Shown here piece after piece: positions 1 through 9,609 of a DNA stretch of 64,000 bases; position 1 is the stretch's first letter; each line of letters starts with the position of its first letter. The DNA comes from Ancylobacter crimeensis (GTDB taxonomy: Bacteria; Pseudomonadota; Alphaproteobacteria; Rhizobiales; Xanthobacteraceae). The stretch spans positions 124,001-188,000 of the forward strand of contig NZ_JALKCH010000004.1 in NCBI RefSeq assembly GCF_023016805.1. The letters run 5' to 3'. Under the pieces are notes generated by a model, which made no database searches, was not told where the DNA came from, and saw nothing but the letters and a program-made list of their open reading frames with translations. Made by a program: the position numbers and the translations under genes.

Positions 1-1
1 C

Positions 2-706
2 GTGTCGAAGCTGTTCTACGAACAGGGCCGCGGCTTCACCGCCAAGCATTTCCACGGGTTGCGCAAGCTGCGCAATTTCGGAGCCTATCTGCCGGTCGGC
101 TTCGCCTGCATTTGCGGGCTGGCCCTTCTTGCGAAGGTGCTGCGCCCGCTCAGTCCCTCTTTCTGGTCGCCCCGCTTCTCGCTTTTCGTGACGACGCTCT
201 ATCTGGCCGCGCCGGCACTCCTGGTGAATGGCGTGCTCAAGACCGCGATCGGCCGGCCGCGCCCGGCCAATATCGTGGAGTTCGGCGGTTCGTCGTCCTT
301 CGTCACGGCCTGGGCGATCGGTGACGAGGCCCTGCGCAACCGGTCCTTCGTGTCCGGCGAGGCGGCGCTGGTGGCCTGCCTGCTGCCGATCGCGCTGATG
401 ACCCCGCCGCGCTGGCGGCCCCTCGCGGTGACGGGAGCGTTGGCGTTCCTCGGTGCGGTTTCGCTGAACCGCATCGCCTTTGGCGGGCATTTCCTCTCCG
501 ATGTGCTCATCGCCATCGGACTGACCCTCGCCATCGGCCTGTGGCTGAAGGGGCTGTTCTATGACTGGACCCCGCCCGCGCTGACCGACGCAGCGCTGGA
601 AACACGCCTCAGCCGGATCGGGATCGACGTGCATCACCACGCCCGCGCCGGTGTGCTGGCCCTGCGGGCCGGCTTCGCGCGGCTGGCGCGCCGCACCGCG
701 ACCTGA
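2..706 (+). CDS. PAP2-family membrane phosphatase, 5' end cut by the window
   Basis: Lipid phosphatase of the PAP2/phosphatidic acid phosphatase superfamily, probably acting on a lipid phosphate or pyrophosphate at the inner membrane. The three signature blocks appear in order: KTAIGRPRP, then SFVSGEA (in place of the usual PSGH), then NRIAFGGHFLSD with the R...H...D triad. Hydrophobic stretches between them fit a multi-pass protein. The reading frame is open at base 1 and the visible GTG has no ribosome-binding site in view, so the true N-terminus is probably upstream. The next gene is a convergent glycosyltransferase, which hints at envelope glycolipid chemistry, but the substrate is unknown. 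Confidence 0.8.
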   Translation: MSKLFYEQGRGFTAKHFHGLRKLRNFGAYLPVGFACICGLALLAKVLRPLSPSFWSPRFSLFVTTLYLAAPALLVNGVLKTAIGRPRPANIVEFGGSSSFVTAWAIGDEALRNRSFVSGEAALVACLLPIALMTPPRWRPLAVTGALAFLGAVSLNRIAFGGHFLSDVLIAIGLTLAIGLWLKGLFYDWTPPALTDAALETRLSRIGIDVHHHARAGVLALRAGFARLARRTAT

Positions 707-919
707 GCCTTCTGCCGCCGTTCCCGGAGCCTGACGCGCGTCTGCCGTCATGTGGACCCCGGCAGGGTTGTGAACTCCCGGCGGGATGTCGCCGGAGCGT
801 GTTCGCGAACGGGCGTCCCAGCGCGCCGAGGGCGATCCTGTCGCTTCATGCAGAATCCGTGCGCAGAATCCGCCCCCTCGGCCATTCGTCCGCAATGACC
901 CGAAGGGTCGGCGCGGCCG

Positions 920-1699
920 TCACGGCACGACGCGGCCGTCCTCTGCGATGCGGCTGTCCTCGGCGATGCGCGGCTTCAGCGTGCGCCGGCGCAGCCAGGT
1001 AACGCCGATCAGGTCGTAAATGCCGATCAGGGCGCGGCCGAGATTGGTGTATTTCGAGGTGCCGGCGAGGCGGTCGCGGTCGCCCACCGGCACATAGGCC
1101 ACCTCATGCCCGTAGCTGAGGAACAGCGCGGGCAGATAGCGGTGCATCGAGGTGAAGAAGGGCAGCAGCAGGAAGGCATCGCGCCGATAGACCTTGATGC
1201 CGCAGCCGGTGTCCGGGCACTCGTCCTTCAGCATCCAGGCGCGCAGCCCGTTGGCGAAGCGCGAAGCCCAGCGTCGCGAGCCGGTGGCGAGCCTCTTCGC
1301 GCGGATGCCGCCGACCAGCGCCGGCTCGCCTTCTTCCCCAGCCTCCGGTCTGCCGAGCCGGGCCAGCAAATGGGGAATGTCGGCGGGCACGTTCTGGCCG
1401 TCGCCATCCATGGTGGCGATGATGGGAAAACGCGCCGCCAGCACGCCGGAACGCAACGCTGCGCTCTGCCCGGCGCGGGTGGCGTGGCGCAGGTAGCGCA
1501 GCTTGGGAAAGGTGGCGAGCAGCGCCTTCACCTCGGCGCCGGTGCCGTCCGCACTGCAATCGTCCACCACGATCACCTCGCCGAGGTCGCCGTCCGCTAT
1601 GGCCGCGAATGTCTCGGTGACGAGGCGGCCGATATTGCCGGCCTCCTCGAAGGCGGGAATGACGACGGAAACGCGCGGCGCGCCGGCAACAGAGGGCAT
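920..1699 (-). CDS. Family 2 glycosyltransferase, dolichyl-phosphate-mannose-synthase-like
   Basis: A 259-residue GT-A fold transferase that should move a sugar from a nucleotide donor, often onto a polyprenyl phosphate. Visible motifs are the N-terminal VSVVIPAFEEAGNI strand, the donor-binding VDDCSADGT, and the metal-binding ATMDGDGQN (DxD-like). A late SKYTNLGRALIG stretch is typical of the DPM1/ArnC/GtrB group. Unlike ArnC or GtrB it has no clear C-terminal pair of membrane helices, so it is probably cytosolic or peripheral. It converges on the PAP2 gene across about 210 bases that hold no gene. The start has only a weak ribosome-binding site. Confidence 0.85.
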   Translation of the reverse strand: MPSVAGAPRVSVVIPAFEEAGNIGRLVTETFAAIADGDLGEVIVVDDCSADGTGAEVKALLATFPKLRYLRHATRAGQSAALRSGVLAARFPIIATMDGDGQNVPADIPHLLARLGRPEAGEEGEPALVGGIRAKRLATGSRRWASRFANGLRAWMLKDECPDTGCGIKVYRRDAFLLLPFFTSMHRYLPALFLSYGHEVAYVPVGDRDRLAGTSKYTNLGRALIGIYDLIGVTWLRRRTLKPRIAEDSRIAEDGRVVP

Positions 1700-2210
1700 A
1701 GAGGTCGATCCTGGAATGGCCTTTCCGGCCGCCGGAAGCCACTAGCATGACAATTGTGACGGTGCGACGGTGCACTTCATCTGCCGCAACGGCAATTGTG
1801 CGCATCGCGGCAGAGTGTTGCCGCAGCCGGCACGATGCAGCCGTTCATGAGATGTTGGTCTGGAATCGCGCCGCACACACGCGGACGTGATGAAGCCGCC
1901 TTCTTCGCACATGCGGCAGAGTGTCTTTCGTCTTTGGTCGTATTCGGCGCGATTGTTGCGGCGCGGTGCGGGGTTGGGCGCCCTATCCGGGGATTTTCCG
2001 CCGGGCGCGGAAATATTTCCCACGTTGTATTCGCATGAATATTGCGTTGACGACGCTGCAAGAGCCGTCGCAGTCTTCGCTCCGAAGGTCGCAGCCCCGC
2101 GCGGACTACCGCGAGACCTGCGTCCGAAACCGCGGCGCCCCGCTTCCCGCAAGCCGGGGATGACACGCGGAAGGGACGCTTCAATCGGCCCGAATCCCAG
2201 GAGGAAGCCA
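1700..2210 (+). promoter_or_regulatory. 511-base upstream region of the aldehyde dehydrogenase, rich in short repeats
   Basis: No gene is evident. The region holds several short ordered repeats: CAATTGTG at 1751-1758 and 1793-1800; a tandem GACGGTGC at 1758-1765 and 1766-1773; the inverted repeat TGCCG-CAA-CGGCA at 1782-1794; GCGGCAGAGTGT at 1807-1818 and again at 1913-1924; and a hairpin-forming TTTCCGC/GCGGAAA pair at 1995-2001 and 2007-2013. Their clustering between divergent genes suggests regulator sites for the dehydrogenase, for example an enhancer array. I could not find a convincing sigma-54 or sigma-70 core promoter. An AGGAGG ribosome-binding site sits just before the ATG at 2211. 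Confidence 0.4.
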
Positions 2211-3731
<1,521 letters not shown>

Positions 3732-3750
3732 GCCGCGCTGCCTGTCGTCA

Positions 3751-3780
3751 GGGCCGGCGTGGGTTTTCCCGCGCCGGCCC
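3751..3780 (+). terminator. Hairpin between the aldehyde dehydrogenase and DUF779 genes
   Basis: A perfect 9-base stem, GGGCCGGCG (3751-3759) with CGCCGGCCC (3772-3780). A further GGG/CCC pairing across one mismatch closes on a TTTT loop. No U-tract follows, so it may stabilise or attenuate mRNA between the two genes rather than fully terminate. Confidence 0.5.
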
Positions 3781-3805
3781 GCCTGTTCCCGCTGGAGGAG
3801 TGGTT

Positions 3806-4186
3806 ATGGTCGCCCGCGTCGAGATCACCCCGGCCGCCGCCGAGCTCGTCGAGCGGCTGAAGGCCCAGCACGGGCCGCTGATGTTCCACCAGTCCGGCGG
3901 CTGCTGCGATGGCTCGGCGCCGATGTGCTACCCGGCCGGCGATTTCCGTCTCGGCCCGCAGGACGTGAAGCTCGGCACCATCGCCGGCTGCGATTTTCAT
4001 ATCGGCGCCGCGCAGTTCGAATATTGGCAGCACACCCAGCTCATCATCGACGTGGTGCCCGGCCGCGGCTCGGGCTTCTCGGTCGAGGCGCCGGAAGGGG
4101 TGCGCTTCCTCACCCGCTCGCGCGTCTTCACCGATGCCGAGGTCGAGGCGCTGGAAAAGGAAGGCCCGCCCGCACGAGCGGCCTGA
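3806..4186 (+). CDS. DUF779 family protein, partner of the aldehyde dehydrogenase
   Basis: A 126-residue soluble protein of the DUF779 family, which commonly lies beside ExaC/AldB-type aldehyde dehydrogenases. Its biochemical role is not known to me. The conserved SGGCCDGSAPMCY block near the N-terminus has three Cys that could bind metal or take part in redox chemistry. Later come DFHI and FEYW, then a hydrophobic LIIDVVPGRGSGFS strand. The start at ATG 3806 follows GGAGGAG with good spacing. It is probably cotranscribed with the dehydrogenase through the intervening hairpin. Confidence 0.85.
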   Translation: MVARVEITPAAAELVERLKAQHGPLMFHQSGGCCDGSAPMCYPAGDFRLGPQDVKLGTIAGCDFHIGAAQFEYWQHTQLIIDVVPGRGSGFSVEAPEGVRFLTRSRVFTDAEVEALEKEGPPARAA

Positions 4187-4223
4187 AAAGCCTGCCCCCT
4201 GAGACGATGCGCACCGGCGTGGC

Positions 4224-4991
4224 TCAGGCCGGATGTGCCGCCTGCGCCTCGTGCACGGACATGCGGCGCCCGGGGCGTTCCTGCGGGAACAGCCCGTCGA
4301 GCCAGGAGCCGAACACCGCGCCGGCGACGCGGGCCGCATCCGGGTGACGGGCGATGCCGGCCTGCCGCAGCGCGGCGACGTCGATCCTTGCGACGCCGAG
4401 TTCGACGCTGTGGCCGACATACCATTCCTCCAGCTCGCGCGCGTCCGCCTCCAGATGGAACTGGAGGCCGAGCCCGCAGCGGCCGAAGGAAAAGGCCTGG
4501 TTCTCATAGAGTTCGTTGAAGGCGAGCCGTTTCGCGCCGCGGGGCAGGTCGAAGGTGTCGCCATGCCAGTGCAGAACCTGCGTACCGGCTTCCGCGAGCG
4601 GCGCCAGCGGCGAACGGTGCCCCTCGCGCGTGAGGGCGAGGCTTCCCCAGCCGATCTCCTTCTGCGGCCCTGCGAACACCGGCGCGCCGAGCGCGGCGGC
4701 CATGAGCTGCGCGCCGAGGCAGATGCCGAGGGTCGGTTTGTGGCGGGCGAGACGGTGCTCGATGAGGGCGATCTCGCGCGTCAGGAAGGGAAAGGCGTGC
4801 GCGTCGCCGACCCCGATCGGTCCGCCCAGCACGATGACGAGGTCGGCATTGGCGATGGAGCGATGGCCGAGATCGTCGGTCGCCGCCTCGCAATAGGCGA
4901 TGTCCCACCCCGCCGCGTCGAGCACGCCGGCGAGCAGCCCCAGATCCTCGAACGCGACATGGCGCACCGCGACCACCGACCGCCGTTTCAT
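4224..4991 (-). CDS. Class I glutamine amidotransferase-like protein
   Basis: A 255-residue stand-alone class I glutamine amidotransferase domain, similar in form to the glutaminase part of GMP synthase. The nucleophile elbow GICLGAQL carries the catalytic Cys, and the His-Glu pair is in QFHLE, so the triad looks intact and ammonia release from glutamine is plausible. The acceptor substrate is unknown. The frame is open for 29 codons further upstream, but ATG 4991 has a GAGGAAGAGAGG ribosome-binding site and fits the domain start. It lies downstream of the ModE-like gene on the same strand with a 93-base gap, possibly one transcript. Confidence 0.82.
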   Translation of the reverse strand: MKRRSVVAVRHVAFEDLGLLAGVLDAAGWDIAYCEAATDDLGHRSIANADLVIVLGGPIGVGDAHAFPFLTREIALIEHRLARHKPTLGICLGAQLMAAALGAPVFAGPQKEIGWGSLALTREGHRSPLAPLAEAGTQVLHWHGDTFDLPRGAKRLAFNELYENQAFSFGRCGLGLQFHLEADARELEEWYVGHSVELGVARIDVAALRQAGIARHPDAARVAGAVFGSWLDGLFPQERPGRRMSVHEAQAAHPA

Positions 4992-5084
4992 ATCTGGCCT
5001 CTCTTCCTCGCAGATGCGAACGTTATATCCAATGAAGCATAACGAGCAACGGCAAAACGCTCGTCCCGGCAGCCGCACGGCGTT

Positions 5085-5471
5085 TCAGGGAGTGGCGTCC
5101 GCGCCGAGGGGAGCGGTGTCCGCGGCGTCGCGCGCGCGCATCTCGTCCTGAAGGGCGTCGAGATGCGGGGCGGCGGCCTGCGCCGCGACGCGCTCGATCA
5201 TCCGGTAGCGGGCGATGAGCTGCTCGCCGAAGGGGGTAAGCCGGGCCCCGCCGCCATGGCGCCCGCCGGTCTGCGACACCACCACCGGCTGGCCGAACAC
5301 CTGCCCCATGCTGTCCACCAGCTCCCACGCCCGGCGATAGGACATCTTCATCGCCCGGCCGGCCGCCGAGATCGAGCCGGTGCGGCCGATCCATTCGAGA
5401 AGGTCGATCTTGCCCGGCCCGATGCGGCCTTGCGGGTCGAGGTCGATGCGGATGCTGAGACGGGCCATCAT
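5085..5471 (-). CDS. ModE-type winged-helix (LysR-like HTH) regulator without TOBE domains
   Basis: A 128-residue protein made almost only of the ModE N-terminal DNA-binding domain. The visible block GKIDLLEWIGRTGSISAAG leads into a recognition-helix region with SYRRAWELVD, and GGRHGGGARLT marks the wing. Full ModE has C-terminal molybdate-binding TOBE domains; these are absent, so it may not sense molybdate itself. The neighbours, a DUF2478 NTPase and TrmO, support a molybdenum-related context. A perfect palindrome AGTCTAGACT lies 25 bases upstream of the start and could be its own operator. The substrate or metal sensed is not shown by the sequence. Confidence 0.8.
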   Translation of the reverse strand: MMARLSIRIDLDPQGRIGPGKIDLLEWIGRTGSISAAGRAMKMSYRRAWELVDSMGQVFGQPVVVSQTGGRHGGGARLTPFGEQLIARYRMIERVAAQAAAPHLDALQDEMRARDAADTAPLGADATP

Positions 5472-5496
5472 GTCCGGGAGCTGTAACGACGTCTAC

Positions 5497-5506
5497 AGTC
5501 TAGACT
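5497..5506. promoter_or_regulatory. Palindrome upstream of the ModE-like gene
   Basis: AGTCTAGACT is a perfect 10-base palindrome, preceded by a further GTCTAC half-site at 5491-5496. It lies between the end of the DUF2478 gene and the start of the ModE-like gene. It does not match the classical enterobacterial ModE operator, so autoregulation is only a guess. Confidence 0.35.
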
Positions 5507-5546
5507 CGGTCGAAGCTGGCGATCCGTCAATCATCCGTCCAGCTTA

Positions 5547-6149
5547 TCATTCCGCCGCGATGCGTGCGGCGGGAGCAGCGGCGCGCACTGCGTGCCACCA
5601 CGCATCGAGAATCGCATCGTCCGGCGGGGCGAAGCCGGCGAGCGGGCCGGCAAACCGGGCCCATGCCGGAGCGAAGGAGGGGGCGACCGCCGTCAGCACC
5701 GGCACGCCGCGCCCGACCGCGGCGGCGAAGGCATCGCCCAGCCCGCCGCGCTCGGCTTCCAGCTTGCCGAATTTGCTGATGACGGCGAGTTCGCATCCCC
5801 CGGCGATGGTGTCCATCAGCGCCGCGCAGGCCGCGACCACCCCCGAGGCGTCGAGATGGCAGGCGGTGGCGCAGGGGCCGAGATCCTGGTCGATACGGAA
5901 GAGGCGGCCGCCGGAAAGCTCGCGTAGACTGTAGCCGGTGCAGCCGGAGCCCGGGGCCTTGCCTGCGTTGCCCGCTCCGTCCGCCTTGCTCCGATCGGGC
6001 TCTTGCCCGATCCTCTCCTCGATGAGGCCGGCGACCTCGACGCCCTCGGCCCGCCGCCGCGCCACGAAGGCCGCCATCGTCGCCTGGATGCGGGCGCTTG
6101 TCGCGCCCTGCAAGGCGAGGATGCGGGGCCAGGCGTTGGGTGGGGTCAT
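5547..6149 (-). CDS. DUF2478 family nucleotide-binding protein (molybdenum-associated NTPase)
   Basis: A 200-residue protein resembling DUF2478, a family often found beside molybdate-transport or molybdenum-cofactor genes and thought to be an NTPase. The N-terminal ALQGATSARIQ sits where a P-loop would be, but the canonical GxxxxGKS/T lysine is not obvious. Later blocks are GLIEERIG, LGPCATACHLD and ELAVISKFGKLEAE, the last characteristic of the family. ATG 6149 was chosen because the family N-terminus starts there. The open frame upstream is uninformative. It is divergent from trmO and upstream of the ModE-like regulator on the same strand. Confidence 0.75.
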   Translation of the reverse strand: MTPPNAWPRILALQGATSARIQATMAAFVARRRAEGVEVAGLIEERIGQEPDRSKADGAGNAGKAPGSGCTGYSLRELSGGRLFRIDQDLGPCATACHLDASGVVAACAALMDTIAGGCELAVISKFGKLEAERGGLGDAFAAAVGRGVPVLTAVAPSFAPAWARFAGPLAGFAPPDDAILDAWWHAVRAAAPAARIAAE

Positions 6150-6270
6150 GCGGATGATCCGGGCAGGACGAACGAACGGGATGGCGTGAAAAGCTGTGTC
6201 GCGCCAGATATAGCTGAATGTCGGTCCGGCTCCAATGCCGGGTTGCACCGGCAGCAGGGGAGGCGGGCCG

Positions 6271-6762
6271 ATGGTACGCGAGGACGAGATTCGAGCCGCG
6301 GAGCGGGCGATCGAATGGCCGGAGGCGGTGGATGCCGGGCTGGTCTTCATCGGGCGCATCCGCACGCCGTGGACCTCCCGGCTGGAATGCCCGCGGCAGG
6401 GCCGGACCGATGGCCCGCTCTGCCGCATCGACGTCGACGGGCCGTGGCAGGAGGCGCTGGCCGGCATCGAAGAGTATGAGCGGCTGGAGGTACTGTATTG
6501 GCTGCACCGCTCGCGGCGCGACCTCATCCTGCAGAGCCCGCGCAATGACGGAGAGACGCGCGGCACCTTCGCCCTGCGTTCGCCGGTGCGGCCGAATCCG
6601 ATCGGCACCTCCATCGTGGCGCTGGAAGGAATCGAGGACGGCACGCTGCTGGTGCGAGGGCTCGATTGCCTCGACCTCACCCCGCTGATCGACATCAAGC
6701 CCGACCGCAGCCTGTTCGTGCCGCTGGCCCCGCCGCAGAAGGGCGATTTCGAGACGGGCTGA
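6271..6762 (+). CDS. trmO: TrmO/TsaA family tRNA (N6-threonylcarbamoyladenosine37-N6) methyltransferase
   Basis: A 163-residue TrmO/TsaA-family protein (formerly YaeB, VirR). The enzyme family uses S-adenosylmethionine to methylate t6A37 in tRNA. Diagnostic pieces are an N-terminal RTPW, the [12 protein letters not shown] block, SPVRPNPIG and DIKPD. ATG 6271 follows CAGGGGAGG. Compared with E. coli TrmO the protein is short and lacks the C-terminal extension. Short stand-alone TsaA proteins near molybdenum genes may have other substrates, so the exact target is uncertain. It diverges from the DUF2478 gene across 121 bases. Confidence 0.8.
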   Translation: MVREDEIRAAERAIEWPEAVDAGLVFIGRIRTPWTSRLECPRQGRTDGPLCRIDVDGPWQEALAGIEEYERLEVLYWLHRSRRDLILQSPRNDGETRGTFALRSPVRPNPIGTSIVALEGIEDGTLLVRGLDCLDLTPLIDIKPDRSLFVPLAPPQKGDFETG

Positions 6763-6872
6763 GATGGAGCTTCACGGGGGGCGCGTCACAACGACGGGAG
6801 GTCACGCGGCCTGCCGCCGCGCGGCCAGGTCGCGGACCATCTGGCGCGACCGTCACGAGAGCGCATCCCCTC

Positions 6873-6950
6873 ATGAAAATGTATCTGGCCGGCCTGATCA
6901 CCGCCTTTCTTCCGGCGCTGATCACCTTTGCCCTCGCTTCGCTGGCCTGA
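6873..6950 (+). CDS. Possible 25-residue hydrophobic peptide
   Basis: ATG 6873 opens a 25-codon frame encoding a single hydrophobic helix (begins MKMYLAGLITAFLPALI, ends ALASLA). Support is only the amphipathic, membrane-like composition and a clean ATG/TGA. The upstream GAGAGCG is a poor ribosome-binding site. It faces the better supported small gene at 6973-7074. It may be chance. Confidence 0.2.
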   Translation: MKMYLAGLITAFLPALITFALASLA

Positions 6951-6972
6951 GCAGCCGACGCGGGCGGTCCGG

Positions 6973-7074
6973 CTACGGCGCAGCGTAGCGCCCTCCGAGA
7001 AAGCGGAACATCGCCAGTATGAGCCGTCCCAGCAGCGTGAGGAGGCTGAGAAGCTCGTCGATGGTTCCTGTCAT
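6973..7074 (-). CDS. Predicted 33-residue small membrane protein
   Basis: The start ATG (7072-7074) is preceded by a near-ideal AGGAGAGGA Shine-Dalgarno at seven to eight bases. It opens a 33-codon frame beginning MTGTIDELLSLLTLLGRLI and ending GGRYAAP before TAG. The central 20 or so residues are hydrophobic with a positively charged end, as in single-pass small membrane proteins. It lies downstream of the MocR gene on the same strand, about 130 bases from its stop. I know of no family. The ribosome-binding site is the main support; conservation was not tested. Confidence 0.42.
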   Translation of the reverse strand: MTGTIDELLSLLTLLGRLILAMFRFLGGRYAAP

Positions 7075-7203
7075 GGGGTCCTCTCCTGCGCGACGCGCCG
7101 TAATGCGTCGCCGGCATGGTGTGGGCGGCTCCGGCGGCCCCACCCGCCGGTCTCCTGCGCGGCCATACCCCCGGCCTGTGGCGATGGCGAGGCAGGGCGG
7201 CGA

Positions 7204-8715
7204 TCAGGCGCCGTGTCCAGCCCGGCGGGCGTCCGTGAGGATGTCCGCCAGCACGGCGATGCCCTCGTCGATCTGGCTTTCGCCGAAGGCGCTGAAGCCC
7301 ATCGTGATCAGATCGTCCATCTCCGCCTCGCGCGCCAGTGCGGCGATGGGCAGGATCTCCAGTCCCCGCCGCGCCGCCGCCTGCGCGATCTGCCGCGCGC
7401 TGAGGCCGGGCGCGAGGCGGACGATGATCTCCATGCCCGTGTTGGTGGGGCTGGCGGTCATCCATGGTGCAAGATGCGTGGCGATGGCGTCCAGCAGATA
7501 GTCCTGTCGCTGTGCATAGAGCCGGCGCATCCGTCGTACATGGGCGGCGAGGTGGCCTTCCTCCATGAAACGCGCGACCAGCGCCTGCTCGAACATCGGC
7601 GAATAGCGCCCGACCACGGTGCGCGCCGCGACGAAGGGCTCCACCAGCGCATCCGGCAGCACCGCGAAGCCGAGGCGAAGGCCGGGGAACAGCATCTTGC
7701 TGAAGGTGCCGAAATAAAGGACGCGACCTTCCCGGTCGAGCGCGTGGAGAGCGGGCATGGGACGGCCGGCATAGCGGAACTCGGTGTCGTAATCGTCCTC
7801 CAGAATCCACGCGCCGGCACCACTTGCCCATTGCAGCAGGGCATGACGGCGCTCAAGGCTCAATTCCATCCCGAGCGGGAACTGCTTGGAGGGCGAGACA
7901 TAGGCGAGGCGCGCATCGGGGGCGCGGGCAATGCCCTCGCCGACCAGCAGGCCCTCCTCGTCGACCGGCACCGCCACCGGCACGGCGCCGGCCGCCGTGG
8001 CGGAGGCGTAGATGCCGTCATAGCCGGGATCCTCGCACCACACGCTCTCGCCGGGCGTGAGGAGGATACGGCAGGCGAGATCGACCGCGTGCTGCGCGCC
8101 CGCGAAGATGACGATGTTCTGCGGCCCGCAGGTGAGCCCGCGGCTTAGCGCGACATGCTCGGCAATGGCGATGCGCAGCGGCTCGTAACCCTGCGGGTCG
8201 CCCTCGCCGAGCAGTTCGCCCGCCGTCTCCGGGTCGAGGGACCGGTAGAGCCCGGCGGCGAGGCTCGCCCAGCGCTGCACGGGGAACATGTCCACCGCCG
8301 GGAAATTGGCGCGGAACGGCACCGGCCGGCGCATGTGGCGCAGGGTGAGCGGCACATTGGTGATGGCGGTGCTCGGCGCCAACGAGCCGTTGAGCTGGCC
8401 GGCGGCCCGGATCGCGGGGTTGATGCGCGCAGGCGCCTTGGCCGGCCTTTGCTCGGGCAGCTCGCGCGCGACATAGGTGCCCGATCCCGTCTGCGGCTGC
8501 AGGAAGCCTTCGGAGATGAGATTGTCGAAGGCGAGCAGCACGGTGTTGCGGGAGACGCCGAGCAGGCGCGCGAAATCGCGGGTGGAGGGCAGCTTCTCCC
8601 CCGGCTTGAGCGCGCCGCCCGCGATCTTCTCCACCAACCCGCTATAGAGCTGGCGGTGCAGCGGGGCGTCCGCGTCCCGCCCGATGTCGAGTGCCAGTGA
8701 ATCCAGCAGGTGCAT
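7204..8715 (-). CDS. MocR/PdxR family regulator (GntR HTH fused to PLP aminotransferase fold)
   Basis: A 503-residue MocR-type transcription factor. Residues 15-85 form the GntR winged helix (LHRQLYSGLVEKI, LPSTRDFARLLGVSRNT). The rest is a class I aminotransferase fold with ILEDDYDTEFRY (Asp for the pyridine nitrogen) and the PLP lysine in GTFSKMLFPG (K340). Such proteins use PLP or its adduct with an amine as effector, and often control PLP, GABA, taurine or amine genes. Here it is the last gene of the minus-strand arm carrying the polyamine-type importer and the aminotransferase, so a role in regulating that locus is likely. GGGGAGA precedes the chosen ATG. Confidence 0.88.
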   Translation of the reverse strand: MHLLDSLALDIGRDADAPLHRQLYSGLVEKIAGGALKPGEKLPSTRDFARLLGVSRNTVLLAFDNLISEGFLQPQTGSGTYVARELPEQRPAKAPARINPAIRAAGQLNGSLAPSTAITNVPLTLRHMRRPVPFRANFPAVDMFPVQRWASLAAGLYRSLDPETAGELLGEGDPQGYEPLRIAIAEHVALSRGLTCGPQNIVIFAGAQHAVDLACRILLTPGESVWCEDPGYDGIYASATAAGAVPVAVPVDEEGLLVGEGIARAPDARLAYVSPSKQFPLGMELSLERRHALLQWASGAGAWILEDDYDTEFRYAGRPMPALHALDREGRVLYFGTFSKMLFPGLRLGFAVLPDALVEPFVAARTVVGRYSPMFEQALVARFMEEGHLAAHVRRMRRLYAQRQDYLLDAIATHLAPWMTASPTNTGMEIIVRLAPGLSARQIAQAAARRGLEILPIAALAREAEMDDLITMGFSAFGESQIDEGIAVLADILTDARRAGHGA

Positions 8716-8786
8716 GATGTCTCCCCGACCGGTGCCGCCGGAGAAACGCAAGTTCCGCGCCATCGCCTTCGCGCTTTCGCGCCGGC

Positions 8787-9608
8787 TCACACCGCGCTGC
8801 GTTCGCGCTCCGGCCGGTGGCCGAAGGTGACGAGGCCGGTCATCATCAGCACGAACATGATGCCCAGCAGCAGGAACACCACGAGGTTCACGCAGGTCGC
8901 CAGCGCGTAGAGTTCCGGCTTCACGCCGTAGCGCAGCGCGCCCCAGGCGGCGGAGGGCAGAGTGGGCGTCGCGCCGAGGAGATAGAACGAGATCTCCAGA
9001 TTGTTGAACGCCATGATGAAGGTGACGATGAAGGCACCGAGCAGTCCCGGCCAGACGAGCGGCAGCGTCACCTCGAAGAAGGTGCGCGCCGGGCTCGCCC
9101 CGAACACCATCGCCGCATCGTCGAGCCGCCAGTCGTAACGGTAGAGCTGGGTGGCGATGATGAGCAGCGCATAGCTGAAGCAGTGCACCACATTGGCGAG
9201 CACGGCGGACACCATGTTGCCCTGCAGGCCGAGGAACAGGCCGTTGAAGATCAGCGAGGAGATGCCGAGCAGCACCTCGGCGATGAAGAGCGGAGCGATG
9301 AACAGCGCGAGGTAGAGCGGCGCCCGCCGCCCGGCATGGCGCATCAGTCCGATAGTCGCGAGGCCGGCCAGCGCGGTGGCGATGGTCGCGGAGGCGAAGC
9401 CGATGATGAGGCTGTTGCCGAGCGCGGTCTGGTACAACGAGCTGGCGAACAGGCGCTGCATGGTGTCCAGCGTCCATTTCGGCGGATAGGGGAAGATCGA
9501 GTTCCGCGCGAAGCTGGCCAGCCCGATGTGGAGGATCGGCAGATAGAGGAACAGATAGGTCAGCACGACGATCGACAGCAGCGCGATCTTGCCCGGTTTC
9601 ACCCGCAT
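8787..9608 (-). CDS. ABC transporter permease, PotC-like
   Basis: A 273-residue inner-membrane permease of the spermidine/putrescine type. It has a hydrophobic N-terminus (LLSIVVLTYLFLYLPI) and five to six predicted helices. The cytoplasmic coupling motif EAA appears as DAAMVFGASPARTFFEVTLPL. It is the second of two permeases. Its ATG lies just after the stop of the first permease, with GGGAGGGG as ribosome-binding site. With the ATPase, the first permease and the TAT-exported binding protein it forms a complete importer. The substrate is unknown; the linked aminotransferase suggests an amine. Confidence 0.88.
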   Translation of the reverse strand: MRVKPGKIALLSIVVLTYLFLYLPILHIGLASFARNSIFPYPPKWTLDTMQRLFASSLYQTALGNSLIIGFASATIATALAGLATIGLMRHAGRRAPLYLALFIAPLFIAEVLLGISSLIFNGLFLGLQGNMVSAVLANVVHCFSYALLIIATQLYRYDWRLDDAAMVFGASPARTFFEVTLPLVWPGLLGAFIVTFIMAFNNLEISFYLLGATPTLPSAAWGALRYGVKPELYALATCVNLVVFLLLGIMFVLMMTGLVTFGHRPERERSAV

Positions 9609-9609
9609 C

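Noticed and set aside
1700-2210. Sigma-54 promoter for the aldehyde dehydrogenase
   Set aside because: I looked for GG-N10-GC with flanking consensus and found no acceptable match.
7204-9477. A 757-codon frame suggesting a permease-MocR fusion
   Set aside because: The N-terminal part is the wrong frame of the PotC-like permease; the MocR protein has its own ribosome-binding site and ATG at 8715.
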